The translations under genes and the position numbers were made by a program. Below, one piece after another: positions 7,519 through 16,178 of a stretch of 64,000 nucleotides of DNA. Under the pieces are notes generated by a model. That model searched no databases, was not told where the DNA came from, and worked only from the letters and a program-made list of their open reading frames with translations. How positions within the stretch are numbered: position 1 is the stretch's first letter; every line of letters begins with the position of its first letter. The stretch is from Nocardioides exalbidus (lineage in GTDB: Bacteria > Actinomycetota > Actinomycetes > Propionibacteriales > Nocardioidaceae): assembly GCF_900105585.1 (NCBI RefSeq), contig NZ_FNRT01000002.1, positions 2,480,001 to 2,544,000 on the forward strand. The letters run 5' to 3'.

Positions 7519-8427
7519 TCAGTGGCCGACGGGCTTCGGCTCCACCTGGTCGAGCCGGGCCAGGTCGTCCGCGTCGAGGACGATGTCGAGCACGGCCATG
7601 TTCTCCTCGAGGTGCGCGACCGAGCTGGTACCGGGGATCAGCAGCATCCGGTCGTACTGCGCGAGCAGCCACGCCAGCGCGACCTGGCTGGCCGTGACGC
7701 CGTGCCGGGCGGCGACGGTCGACACGTGCTCGTCGGCGGCCAGGGCAGCCGGGCCGCCGGTGAAGGCCGAGCCGAGCGGGAAGTACGGCACGTAGGCGAT
7801 CCCGCGCTCACGGCACACCTCGAGCACCGGCTCGTCGGTCCGGTCGAGGATGCTGAACGCGTTCTGCACCTCGCCGAGCCCGACCAGCTCGTGCGCACGT
7901 CGTACGGTCTCCGCGGTGACGCTCGAGACGCCGATCAGGTCGATCTTGCCCTCCTCGCGCAGCTCCGCGAGCGCGCCGAGCTGGTCCTCGAGCGCGGGCT
8001 CGACACGGTCCGGGTCGTCGCGCTCGAAGCGGCGCAGGTTGACCAGGTCCATCCGCTCGACGCCGAGGGAGCGGAGGTTCTGCTCGACCTGGTGCTTGAG
8101 GTCGGCCGGCTCGGCGCCCGGCACCCACGCGCCCTGGTCGTCGCGGGTGGCGCCGACCTTGGTGACGAGGCGGAGGTTCTCCGGGTAGGGGTGCAGCGCC
8201 TCACGGATCAGGTCGTTGACGACGTCGGGGCCGTAGAACTGCGCGGTGTCGATGTGGTCGACGCCGAGCTCGACGGCGCGGCGCAGCACGGCGCGGGCGC
8301 CGTCGGGATCGGCCGGCGGGCCGAAGACCCCCGGGCCGGCGAGCTGCATGGCGCCGAAGCCGATGCGGTGGACGGGCTTGTCGCCCAGGAAGGAGGTGAC
8401 GGACGAGGTGGTGCTCTGGGTGGTCAT
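7519..8427 (-). CDS. Aldo/keto reductase
   Basis: 302 residues from the ATG at 8427; a further in-frame ATG at 8478 adds 17 residues with no family similarity. The (beta/alpha)8 AKR signatures are clear: RIGFGAMQLAG, VDHIDTAQFYG (catalytic Asp and Tyr), LRLVTKVG (catalytic Lys), and IPGTSSVAHLEEN for NADPH binding. The usual active-site His at the end of the D-L-x-x-x-H strand is replaced: the sequence reads MDLVNLRRF. This variant occurs in a subgroup of actinobacterial AKRs. Substrate unknown. Confidence 0.85.
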   Translation of the reverse strand: MTTQSTTSSVTSFLGDKPVHRIGFGAMQLAGPGVFGPPADPDGARAVLRRAVELGVDHIDTAQFYGPDVVNDLIREALHPYPENLRLVTKVGATRDDQGAWVPGAEPADLKHQVEQNLRSLGVERMDLVNLRRFERDDPDRVEPALEDQLGALAELREEGKIDLIGVSSVTAETVRRAHELVGLGEVQNAFSILDRTDEPVLEVCRERGIAYVPYFPLGSAFTGGPAALAADEHVSTVAARHGVTASQVALAWLLAQYDRMLLIPGTSSVAHLEENMAVLDIVLDADDLARLDQVEPKPVGH

Positions 8428-8506
8428 GGCTCCACCGTGCGTCGGCGCGCGACGGGGGACCAGTGGACCCGTTGTCATGGGAACGGGAGTACCAGCCTCA
8501 CCAGGC

Positions 8507-9655
8507 TCACAGACCGAGCATGCGCCCGATGATCTCCTTCTGGATCTCGGTCGTGCCGCCGTAGATCGTCTGGATCCGCGAGTCGGTGTAGGCCTTGGAG
8601 ATGGGGTACTCGTCCATGTAGCCGTAGCCGCCGTGCAGCTGGACGCCCGCGTCGACGACGCGCTTCTGGAGCTCGGTGGTCCACCACTTCGCCATCGACG
8701 CGAGCGCGGTGTCGGCCGTGCCGGCGTTGAGCCGCAGCACGCAGTCGTTGATGAAGACGCGGGCGATGTGCGCCTCGGTCGCCATCTCCGCCAGCACGAA
8801 GCGGTTGTGCTGGAACTTCCCGATCGGCTTGCCGAAGGCCTCGCGCTCCTTGGCGTAGGCCAGGCAGAGGTCGAGGACGTGCTCGATCGCCGCGACCGCG
8901 ATGCACCCGATCGAGATGCGCTCCTGCGGGAGGTTCTCCATCAGCGAGATGAAGCCCGACCCCTCGGCGCCGAGGAGGTTCTCCTTCGGGACGCGGACGT
9001 CGGTGAAGCTGAGCTCGGCGGTGTCCTGCGCGTGCAGGCCCATCTTCGCCAGGTTGCGGCCCCGCTCGAAGCCCTCCATCCCCCGCTCGACGACGAGCAG
9101 CGAGATGCCCTGGTGGCCGGCGTCGGGGTCGGTGCGGCAGACCACGACGACGAGGTCGGACAGGATGCCGTTGGAGATGAAGGTCTTGGACCCGTTGAGG
9201 ACGTAGTGGTCGCCGGCGTCGACCGCGGTCGTCCGGATGCCCTGGAGGTCGGAGCCCGCGCCCGGCTCGGTCATCGCGATCGCGGTGACGATGTCGCCGG
9301 AGACGCAGCCCGGCAGCCACCGCTGCTTCTGCTCCTCGGTCCCGAGCGAGGAGAGGTAGGGGACGATGATGTCGGTGTGCACGGCGAAGCCGGGACCGCT
9401 CGCACCCGCGCGGCCGGCCTCCTCGGCGAGCACCATGTTGTAGCGGAAGTCCGTGATGCCGGGCCCGCCGTAGGCCTCGTCGACGTCGAAGCACAGCAGC
9501 CCGCGCTCGCCGGCCTTGCGCCACACCTCGCGGTCGACGATGCCGACCTCCTCCCACGCAGCGTGGTGCGGCACGACCTCCTTGTCGAAGAAGGACCGCG
9601 CGACGGCGCGGAAGTCCTCGTGCTCCTGCTCGAGGATGCTGGGGCGGTCAGGCAT
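8507..9655 (-). CDS. Acyl-CoA dehydrogenase
   Basis: 382 residues from the ATG at 9655, the usual length for the family. Domains in order: an N-terminal helical domain (ILEQEHEDFRAVARSFF), a middle beta domain with the FAD-binding IAMTEPGAGSDLQGI and ISNG, and a C-terminal helical domain with REAFGKPIGKFQ, QLHGGYGYMDEYPI and the C-terminal IYGGTTEIQKEIIGR. It oxidises an acyl-CoA at C2-C3 with FAD, passing electrons to ETF. The chain length is not predictable. The start overlaps the upstream MpaB-family gene by 8 bp, and it is the last gene of a three-gene operon. Confidence 0.92.
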   Translation of the reverse strand: MPDRPSILEQEHEDFRAVARSFFDKEVVPHHAAWEEVGIVDREVWRKAGERGLLCFDVDEAYGGPGITDFRYNMVLAEEAGRAGASGPGFAVHTDIIVPYLSSLGTEEQKQRWLPGCVSGDIVTAIAMTEPGAGSDLQGIRTTAVDAGDHYVLNGSKTFISNGILSDLVVVVCRTDPDAGHQGISLLVVERGMEGFERGRNLAKMGLHAQDTAELSFTDVRVPKENLLGAEGSGFISLMENLPQERISIGCIAVAAIEHVLDLCLAYAKEREAFGKPIGKFQHNRFVLAEMATEAHIARVFINDCVLRLNAGTADTALASMAKWWTTELQKRVVDAGVQLHGGYGYMDEYPISKAYTDSRIQTIYGGTTEIQKEIIGRMLGL

Positions 9656-10532
9656 GGGCGGCCTTCCTGTGGGGGTCGTTGAGCTCGTCGAGCATCGCGA
9701 CCGGCCCGAGGTCCTCGAGCCGGTAGCCGTGGGGATAGGTGGTGGGCCGGTGGCGGTACGCCGTCCGCCGCGGGGTGGCGAGCCGCAGCAGCCGGCCACG
9801 TGCCCGGAGGCCGGCACGCACCGCGCGGACGAACCACTCCGGCTGTCGCGGGAGCCCGAGGACCTCGCGCAGCGGCTCGTCCATCAGGGCGATCGTGACG
9901 CGCCGCAGCAGCGGTCGCAGGTGGGGAGGCGCGACCTCGCGGGCGATCCGGATGGAGGCCTCGGCGAGCCGGGTGGCCTCCGGCGTGGCGGCGAAGTGCT
10001 GCCGCTCGTGATCGACCAGCAGCGTGAGGTAGCCATCGTACGTCTCCGGGAGGCCCTTGATGCCCATCAGCTCGCCGAAGCGCGTGGTGACCCTCGTCAG
10101 CGCGACGAGCTCGTGCGGGTCGAGCGGGCGCCAGCCGTAGGCCTCGATCCAGCGGACCGGTCCGACGATCGTGGTGGCGAGGACGTAGGCGAGCTCGTCG
10201 TTCGGGATGTCGTAGTGGCCGTGGATCCGGTTGAGCCGGCGCAGCGCGGCGTGCGAGCGGGGCGAGTCGATGCCGTCGAGGGTCGCCTCGTCGCCGACCA
10301 GGATCGTGTCGTCGTACCTCTTGACCCCGTGGTCCTCGAACTCGCGGGTCCGGTCGAGCAGGCCGGCGATGGAGGGGATGCCGTAGTCGCGCATGAAGGC
10401 GATGCCGGTGCCCTGGACGTAGTCCCAGGGGAACTCGAAGCGCGCGGTCAGCCGGACGATCTCGTCGAAGTCGACCTCCGGGTCCAGTGACTGGATCCGG
10501 CGGAGGTTCGCGAGGCGACCGGGGGCGCGCAC
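9648..10532 (-). CDS. Oxygenase MpaB family protein (DUF2236)
   Basis: 294 residues from a GTG at 10532. The family signature is visible: FEFPWDYVQGTGIAFMRDYG with the helix carrying RRLNRIHGHYDIPNDELAYV, then WIEAYGWRPLDPHE. DUF2236/MpaB/latex-clearing-type proteins bind a heme b and cleave or oxidise lipophilic substrates. The His in NRIHGHYDI and those in DHERQHF are candidate ligands. It lies 4 bp after the LLM oxidoreductase stop and overlaps the acyl-CoA dehydrogenase start, so all three are one transcript. Confidence 0.8.
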   Translation of the reverse strand: MRAPGRLANLRRIQSLDPEVDFDEIVRLTARFEFPWDYVQGTGIAFMRDYGIPSIAGLLDRTREFEDHGVKRYDDTILVGDEATLDGIDSPRSHAALRRLNRIHGHYDIPNDELAYVLATTIVGPVRWIEAYGWRPLDPHELVALTRVTTRFGELMGIKGLPETYDGYLTLLVDHERQHFAATPEATRLAEASIRIAREVAPPHLRPLLRRVTIALMDEPLREVLGLPRQPEWFVRAVRAGLRARGRLLRLATPRRTAYRHRPTTYPHGYRLEDLGPVAMLDELNDPHRKAAHA

Positions 10533-10536
10533 GGGC

Positions 10537-11577
10537 TCAGGACATCCATTCCTTGAGCTGCGCGACCGTCGCCGCCGGGTCCTCGGTGGCGGGCACGACG
10601 GTGAGGTCGGTGACGCCGGCCTCCTCGAAGGCGGCGATCCGCTCCTTGACGTAGGACGCCGGGCCGACGAGGTTGGCCGCCTCGAGCCACTCGGTGGGGA
10701 CGAGCGCCTCGGCCTCCTTCTTCTTGCCGGAGAGGTACAGGTCCTGGATCTCCTCGGCCTCCTTCTCGTAGCCGTAGGCCCGCGCCACGTCGTTGTAGAA
10801 GTTCTTGCCCTTCGCGCCCATGCCGCCGACGTAGAGGGCGAAGAGCGGCCGCGCGAAGTCGAGCAGCGCCTTGGTCTCCGGGCCCTCGCCGATCGCGACC
10901 ATGCCGCCGGCCATCACCTGCAGCGGGCCGAGGCCCTCCTGGCGCTTGGCGTTGCCGGCGGCGAGCGCCTCGCCCCAGACGAGGTGCGCCTTCTCGGGGT
11001 GGAAGAGGTGGGGGATCCAGCCGTCGGCGATCTCGGCGGTCTGCTCGACGTTCTTCGGCCCGAGGGAGGCGATCCAGATCGGGATCGTGTCGCGCTCGAC
11101 CTTGGTGAGGATCTTGAGCGGCTTGCCGAGCCCGGTGACCGCGCCGTGCTCCTTGGTGAGCGGAAGGTGGAAGACGCCGTCGGAGGTCAGCGGCTCACGC
11201 TTCAGGCCGCGGCGGATCACGTCGATGACCTCGGCGGTGCGGGCCATGGGCTTGGCGTAGGGCACGCCGTGGAAGCCCTCGATCACCTGCGGCCCGCTGA
11301 CGCCGAGGCCGAGGATCGCGCGAGCGCCGCTGACGTTGTCGAGACCGGCCGCGGTCTGCAGCAGCGCGCCGGGCGTGCGGGAGTAGATGTTGAGGATCGC
11401 CGAGCCGATCTTCACCGTCTCGGTCTTCGCCGCGAGGTAGCCCATCAGCGTCGGCGAGTCGAAGCCGTAGGCCTCCGCCACCCACACGCTGTCGAGGCCG
11501 GCCTTCTCCAGCGCGACCACCTGGTCGGCCGCGGTGCGGGGGTTGCCGTCGTACATCAGGGAGGTGGCGAGGCGCAT
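10537..11577 (-). CDS. LLM-class F420-dependent oxidoreductase
   Basis: 346 residues. A TIM-barrel luciferase-like protein with KAGLDSVWVAEAYGFDSPTLMG, KIGSAILNIYSRTPG and LGLGVSGPQVIEGFHG, which resemble the F420-binding LLM group found in large numbers in actinobacteria. It presumably transfers hydride from F420H2 or to F420 on a lipophilic substrate. It is the first gene of the LLM - MpaB - acyl-CoA dehydrogenase operon, with a strong 8-bp inverted repeat 10 bp upstream of its start. The shared operon suggests oxidation of a hydrophobic or steroid-like acid, which is inference. Confidence 0.88.
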   Translation of the reverse strand: MRLATSLMYDGNPRTAADQVVALEKAGLDSVWVAEAYGFDSPTLMGYLAAKTETVKIGSAILNIYSRTPGALLQTAAGLDNVSGARAILGLGVSGPQVIEGFHGVPYAKPMARTAEVIDVIRRGLKREPLTSDGVFHLPLTKEHGAVTGLGKPLKILTKVERDTIPIWIASLGPKNVEQTAEIADGWIPHLFHPEKAHLVWGEALAAGNAKRQEGLGPLQVMAGGMVAIGEGPETKALLDFARPLFALYVGGMGAKGKNFYNDVARAYGYEKEAEEIQDLYLSGKKKEAEALVPTEWLEAANLVGPASYVKERIAAFEEAGVTDLTVVPATEDPAATVAQLKEWMS

Positions 11578-11586
11578 GCCTCAACT

Positions 11587-11605
11587 GTGACAGTTTTACT
11601 GTCAC
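11587..11605 (-). promoter_or_regulatory. Inverted-repeat operator before the LLM-MpaB-ACAD operon
   Basis: A perfect dyad, GTGACAGT-TTT-ACTGTCAC on the plus strand, lies 10-28 bp upstream of the start at 11577. On the coding strand its centre contains TAAAACT, which can serve as the -10, so a bound repressor would block RNA polymerase. The shape (two 8-bp half-sites, 3-bp centre) is typical of TetR-family operators of fatty-acid or steroid degradation genes. No regulator gene is adjacent. Confidence 0.55.
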
Positions 11606-11630
11606 GATGGCAAGGCCCGGTCCCTCCGAC

Positions 11631-11691
11631 ACACGTGTCCGAGAAGTGGCCCTCGACCGGCTGTCAGGAGGGCGACATCCCGGACACGTGT
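11631..11691. terminator. Possible stem-loop downstream of the hypothetical membrane protein gene
   Basis: ACACGTGTCCG (11631-11641) and CGGACACGTGT (11681-11691) are perfect 11-bp inverted arms around a 39-nt loop, starting 7 bp past the stop at 11698. Each arm contains the palindrome ACACGTGT, so it could equally be two binding sites for a dimeric regulator of the divergent LLM promoter. No U-tract is seen. Confidence 0.35.
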
Positions 11692-11697
11692 ACGCCG

Positions 11698-12657
11698 TCA
11701 GCTGCGCAGGCGGTCGAGGATCTGCTGCGCGTGGGGTGAGGGCACCCAGCGCATCGGGTCGCCGCGCTCGGGGCGCTGCCACTGGGGAACGATCGCGAAC
11801 TCGTGGCAGGAGCCGTGCAGCGGGATCAGGTCTCCCCATGCTGTCCGACCCAGCAGCCACTGGCTGTAGTAGCCCTTGCGACCACCGGGACAGACGAGGT
11901 CCTCGCCGAAGACCTTGACCGGCTCGCTGTTGGCGGCGAGGTCGCGCACCAGTGTCCGGACGTCTCGAGGGTCGACCTCGACGGGACCGTTCACCTGCGG
12001 GTTGGGCCTGGTCCCCTCGGTCCAGCAGGACGTCGCGACGACGAGCTCGCGGACGTCGCCCGTGAGCGAGTACGCCGGCAGCTCGCCGTCGGCGAGCGTG
12101 CAGGGAGGCGCCTTCGGGAGGTCCGTGGGCGGCGTCCGGGTCGCGCGCTGATCGTGCACGAGGTCGACCACGGTCGACATCACCTCGTCGCCGCCGAACC
12201 AGCCCGCACCCGATGCGGACACAAGACGGCAACCGGCCGTCGATCCGTCGAGTCGCATCGCCTTGCCGCCCGGGAGCCGGAACAGCATCACGTAGTCCGG
12301 GCCGGCGTCGAACGTGCAGTCGAACGGCTCGTCGGGCGCCGGCTCGAGCTCGGCCAGCTGCCGGGTCAGCCGGTCGAGTCCTTGCTCCAGCACGTCCGTG
12401 GGCGCGGTCCACGGCACCGAGGTGTCCGGGGCGACGCACACCAGCAGCGCGACCGGTTGCTCCTCGAGCGGAAGCGTGGGCGCGTCTGGGACGTCGCTGT
12501 CGCACGTGAGGTCGCCGTCGATCCGGTAGTCGTCGTCGACGGAGGCAGGCGGCTCGGCGTCGCGCTCGTGGGCCAGCACGAACGGCACCAGCCCGAGCGG
12601 CACGACGAGCAGCACGACCACGGCCAGCGCCAGGGCGACGTACCCCCGTCTCGTCAT
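11698..12657 (-). CDS. Membrane-anchored extracytoplasmic protein, unknown function
   Basis: 319 residues from the ATG at 12657. The N-terminus MTRRGYVALALAVVVLLVV is an uncleaved signal anchor ending near residue 30. The outer part contains several Cys residues (LTCDSD, VCVAP, FDCTFD, CRLVS, PPCTLAD, SCWTEG, LVCPGG, SCHEFA), eight in all, which could pair as disulfides. A LVHDQRATRT segment and GWFGGDEV resemble no family I can name. Monocistronic, between the ABC exporter and the LLM operon on the same strand. Confidence 0.6.
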   Translation of the reverse strand: MTRRGYVALALAVVVLLVVPLGLVPFVLAHERDAEPPASVDDDYRIDGDLTCDSDVPDAPTLPLEEQPVALLVCVAPDTSVPWTAPTDVLEQGLDRLTRQLAELEPAPDEPFDCTFDAGPDYVMLFRLPGGKAMRLDGSTAGCRLVSASGAGWFGGDEVMSTVVDLVHDQRATRTPPTDLPKAPPCTLADGELPAYSLTGDVRELVVATSCWTEGTRPNPQVNGPVEVDPRDVRTLVRDLAANSEPVKVFGEDLVCPGGRKGYYSQWLLGRTAWGDLIPLHGSCHEFAIVPQWQRPERGDPMRWVPSPHAQQILDRLRS

Positions 12658-12714
12658 GCGCGGAGCATGCCCGGACCCCACCGCCTGGCGGAAGGCTCGT
12701 CACCGAACCGTGAT

Positions 12715-14457
12715 TCAGCCCTTCCCGTGCCAGGACTCCCACAGGGCTGCGTAGGACCCGCCGGCGGCGACGAGGTCGTCGTGCGAGCCGAACTCGGAGA
12801 TCACGCCGTCCTCGACCACGGCGACGCGGTCGGCGTCGTGGGCGGAGAAGAGGCGGTGGGCGATGGCGATGACGGTACGGCCCTCGAGCACCGCCGCGAG
12901 CGAGCGCTCGAGGTGCCGTGCGGCGCGCGGGTCGATGAGGGAGGTGGCCTCGTCGAGCACGAGCGTGTGGGGGTCGGCGAGCACCAGCCGGGCGAGCGCG
13001 ACCTGCTGGGCCTGCGCGGGCGTGAGGGCCCGCCCGCCGGAGCCGACGACGGTGTCGAGCCCGTCGGGCAGCGCGTCGACCCACTCCAGCGCGTCGACGG
13101 CGGCGAGCGCGTCGCGGATCTCGGACAGCGACGAGCCCGGCCGCGCGAGGACGACGTTCTCCCAGAGCGTGCCGACGAAGACGTGGTGCTCCTGGGTCAC
13201 GAGCGCGACGTGGCCGCGCAGGTCGTCGAGCGGCAGCTCCACCAGTCCGACGTCGCCGACGGTCACCCGACCGGTGCGGGGCGGGTGGATGCCGGCGAGC
13301 AGCCGGCCGAGCGTCGACTTGCCGGCGCCGGACGGGCCGACCATCGCGATCCGCTCGCCGACCCCGACGTCGAGGTCGACGCCGTGCAGCACGTCGCGGC
13401 CCTCGATGTAGGAGAAGCGGACGTCCTCCGCGTCGAGCTTCTCGTCGACGGGCACGGCGCCGGTGACCTCGCGGTCGTCGGGCACCTGGCCGACACCGAG
13501 GAGCCGCGCCAGCGAGGCCGCGCCGACCTGCAGCTCGTCGAGGATCGACACCAGCCGGTCGACCGGGTCGATGAGCATCTGGACGTAGAGCGTCGCCGCG
13601 GTCACCTCGGCCAGCGACACCTGGCCGCGCGTGTAGAGCCAGCCGCCGAAGAGCAGCGTCCCGACCACCGGCAGCAGGTAGGCGATCTCCATCGACGGGA
13701 AGAACACCGTGCGCAGCCGCAGCGTGTAGCGCTCGGCGGCGTAGGACTCCGCGCAGTCCGCGTCGGCGGCCGCGACCCGCTCCCGGCCGAGGCCGAGCGC
13801 CTCGACCGTCCGTGCGCCCTCGACCGTCTCGGCGAGGGTCGTCGTGATCTGGCTGTAGGACGCCGACTCCCGCTCGTAGCCCGGCCGGGCGCGGCCGAGG
13901 TACCACCGCAGACCCGTCACGAGCGGCGGCAGCGCGAGCAGGCAGGGCAGGAAGACCCACCACCCGACCGAGAGCGCGGCCGCGAAGGTGAGGACCGCGG
14001 TGACGACCGCGATGGTCCACTCGGGCAGCGCCCACCGCACCGACCAGCCGAGCTGGTCCACGTCGCGGCTCGTGCGGGTCAGCAGGTCGCCCGAGCCGGC
14101 CGACTCGACGGTGCCGACGGGCAGGGCGAGGGCGTTCTCGACGAAGTCCTCGCGCAGCTCCGCCAGCACCTGCTCGCCGAGCACCTGCGAGAGGTAGCGG
14201 GCGTAGCGGGTGAGCACGGTCTGCAGCACGAGGAAGCCGCCGAGCAGCAGCGCGATGCGGTCGACGTGCGCGACCGTCGTGCCGTCCTCGACGGCCTGCA
14301 CGAGCCCGCCCAGCAGCCGGGGTGCGGCCAGCCCGGCCGCGGCGGCCAGCACGTGGAGGCCGAGCGCGGACCACAGCATCCGCGGGTGGCGGCGCGCGAG
14401 GTCGCGCGCGTAGCGGCGTACGTCGGCGGGGCCGGCGACGGGGAGCCGGGTGCTCAC
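12715..14457 (-). CDS. ABC exporter half-transporter A (consensus Walker A/B, degenerate signature)
   Basis: 580 residues: six TM helices in the first ~300, then a nucleotide-binding domain. Walker A is GPSGAGKST at ~374-382, Walker B TLVLDEATS with the catalytic Glu at ~503, and the H-loop IAHRL His at ~534. The signature expected as LSGGQ reads LTPAQ (~478-482) in RALTPAQAQQVALAR. The GTG start overlaps the stop of subunit B (GTGA). The two NBDs are complementary, so they should form a heterodimer with one functional and one dead ATP site. Substrate unknown; drug or peptide/lipid export is usual for this type. Confidence 0.88.
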   Translation of the reverse strand: MSTRLPVAGPADVRRYARDLARRHPRMLWSALGLHVLAAAAGLAAPRLLGGLVQAVEDGTTVAHVDRIALLLGGFLVLQTVLTRYARYLSQVLGEQVLAELREDFVENALALPVGTVESAGSGDLLTRTSRDVDQLGWSVRWALPEWTIAVVTAVLTFAAALSVGWWVFLPCLLALPPLVTGLRWYLGRARPGYERESASYSQITTTLAETVEGARTVEALGLGRERVAAADADCAESYAAERYTLRLRTVFFPSMEIAYLLPVVGTLLFGGWLYTRGQVSLAEVTAATLYVQMLIDPVDRLVSILDELQVGAASLARLLGVGQVPDDREVTGAVPVDEKLDAEDVRFSYIEGRDVLHGVDLDVGVGERIAMVGPSGAGKSTLGRLLAGIHPPRTGRVTVGDVGLVELPLDDLRGHVALVTQEHHVFVGTLWENVVLARPGSSLSEIRDALAAVDALEWVDALPDGLDTVVGSGGRALTPAQAQQVALARLVLADPHTLVLDEATSLIDPRAARHLERSLAAVLEGRTVIAIAHRLFSAHDADRVAVVEDGVISEFGSHDDLVAAGGSYAALWESWHGKG

Positions 14458-16172
14458 GACGCGACCTCCGGCTCGACCTCGCGCGTCACGATCGCGCGGT
14501 AGCCGGGGTGGGTCGCGAGCAGGTCGGCGTGCGTGCCGGTGGCCACGACCCGGCCGTCGACGAGCAGCGCGACCTCGTCGACCTGGTCGAGCAGGAGCGG
14601 GCTGACGGTGGTGACGACGGTGGTGCGCCCGGCGCGGTGGGCGCGCAGCCGGGACGCGATCCGCGCCTCGGTGTGGGCGTCGACGGCCGACGTCGGCTCG
14701 ACCAGGACCAGGACCTCCGGGTCGCTCGTCAGCACGCGCGCGAGCACCAGCCGCTGCCGCTGCCCGCCGGAGAACGACCGGCCGCGCTCGGCCACGACGG
14801 TGTCCAACCCGTCGGCGAGCCCGTCGAGGACGTCCTCGGCCGACGCGGTGCGCATCGCGGCGTCGACGCCGCCCGTCCCGCGCACGTCGAGGCCGGCGCG
14901 GAGCGTGCCGCTGAAGAGGGCGCTGCCGGTGTCGGACACCACGATCCGGCGGCGCACCTCGTCGTGCGCCAGCGCCGTGAGCGGTACGCCGCCCAGTGTC
15001 ACGTCGTCGTCGACCGGTGCCGCGCAGAGCCCGAGGCGGTCGGCGAGCGCGGCGGAGTCGTCCGGCTGGTCGCTCACCAGGGCGAGCATCGTGCCCGGTC
15101 GGACCGACAGGCCCGAGCGGGCGTCGGCGAGCACGCTGCCCGGCGGGGGCGAGGACTGTGGGGAGTCGGGGTCGGTCACGTCGGGCTCGACGGCCAGGAC
15201 GTTGCAGACCCGGCGGGCGGCGACGTGCGCGCGGATGAACCGGTTCGCGAACTCGGTGGCCGTGCGCAGCGGGAGCATGAGGAAGGCGGCGTAGCCGTAG
15301 AAGGCGACCAGCTCGCCGGCGGTGATCTGGCCGGAGACGGCCGTGCGGGCGCCGAGCCAGACGACGACCACCACGAAGATCCCGGGGAGCAGCACCTGCA
15401 GCGCGTCGAGCATCGACTGCACCCAGGCGACCTGGACGCCGGCGTTGCGGGCACCCTGCGACTCGCGGCGGTAGCGGTCGAGGAAGACCTGCTCGCCACC
15501 GATCCCGCGCAGCACCCGGAGCCCGCCGACGATGTCGCTGGCGGTGTTCGCGAGCGCGCCGGTGAGGTGGCGCTGGTGCGCGCTGCGGGACTGCAGCGGC
15601 TTGAGCAGCGGCCCGACGGCGACCATCAGCAGCGGCACCCCGAGGAGCACGACCAGCCCCAGCGTGACCGACGTGCGGAGCAGCAGGAAGCCGACCAGGA
15701 AGAAGGAGACGAGCGAGCCGACGAAGCGTGCGCTGGTGTCCATCACGGCGCCGAGGTGGGACAGGTCGCTCGTCCCGATGGCGACGACCTCGCCGGTCGA
15801 CACCTTGCGCGGCAGCGTGCCGCCGAGGCGGACCGTCTGGCGGGTGATCAGCTGCACGGTGCGGTAGGCCGCCGTGAGCCAGTTGGTGACCGCGAAGCGG
15901 TGCCGCATGATCCCGCTGACCGCCTGGACCAGGCCGATCGCGAGCATCACGCCGGTCCAGTGGACGAGCTGCGAGGTGTCCTTCGCGGCCACGCCGAGGT
16001 CGATCGCGCGCCCGAGGACAGCCGGCATCACGGCCTGCGCGGCGCCCCAGAGGATCCCGAAGAACATGCCCCCGAGCAGGGTCTGCCACTGGCGCCGGGC
16101 CAGCCACCACAGGAACCGGTTCGGCGTGCGGTGGTCCGCCACTCCTGGATCGGGGACGGGGAGGGTGCGCAC
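14454..16172 (-). CDS. ABC exporter half-transporter B (degenerate Walker A, consensus signature)
   Basis: 572 residues from a GTG at 16172. A TM domain lies at ~30-310 (LGGMFFGILWGAAQAVMPAVLG, cut here in conserved type), then an NBD. The signature FSGGQRQRLVLAR (~467) is consensus. The Walker A position reads ALVSDQPDDSAAL (~363-375) with no GxxGxGKS/T, Walker B reads VLVLVEPTS with Val at ~491 in place of Asp (the Glu at 492 is kept), and the H-loop His is absent (VVTTVSPL). It therefore should not hydrolyse ATP by itself but supplies the signature to subunit A. First gene of the operon; -10 TAGCAT at 16179-16184. Confidence 0.87.
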   Translation of the reverse strand: MRTLPVPDPGVADHRTPNRFLWWLARRQWQTLLGGMFFGILWGAAQAVMPAVLGRAIDLGVAAKDTSQLVHWTGVMLAIGLVQAVSGIMRHRFAVTNWLTAAYRTVQLITRQTVRLGGTLPRKVSTGEVVAIGTSDLSHLGAVMDTSARFVGSLVSFFLVGFLLLRTSVTLGLVVLLGVPLLMVAVGPLLKPLQSRSAHQRHLTGALANTASDIVGGLRVLRGIGGEQVFLDRYRRESQGARNAGVQVAWVQSMLDALQVLLPGIFVVVVVWLGARTAVSGQITAGELVAFYGYAAFLMLPLRTATEFANRFIRAHVAARRVCNVLAVEPDVTDPDSPQSSPPPGSVLADARSGLSVRPGTMLALVSDQPDDSAALADRLGLCAAPVDDDVTLGGVPLTALAHDEVRRRIVVSDTGSALFSGTLRAGLDVRGTGGVDAAMRTASAEDVLDGLADGLDTVVAERGRSFSGGQRQRLVLARVLTSDPEVLVLVEPTSAVDAHTEARIASRLRAHRAGRTTVVTTVSPLLLDQVDEVALLVDGRVVATGTHADLLATHPGYRAIVTREVEPEVAS

Positions 16173-16178
16173 CGCACG

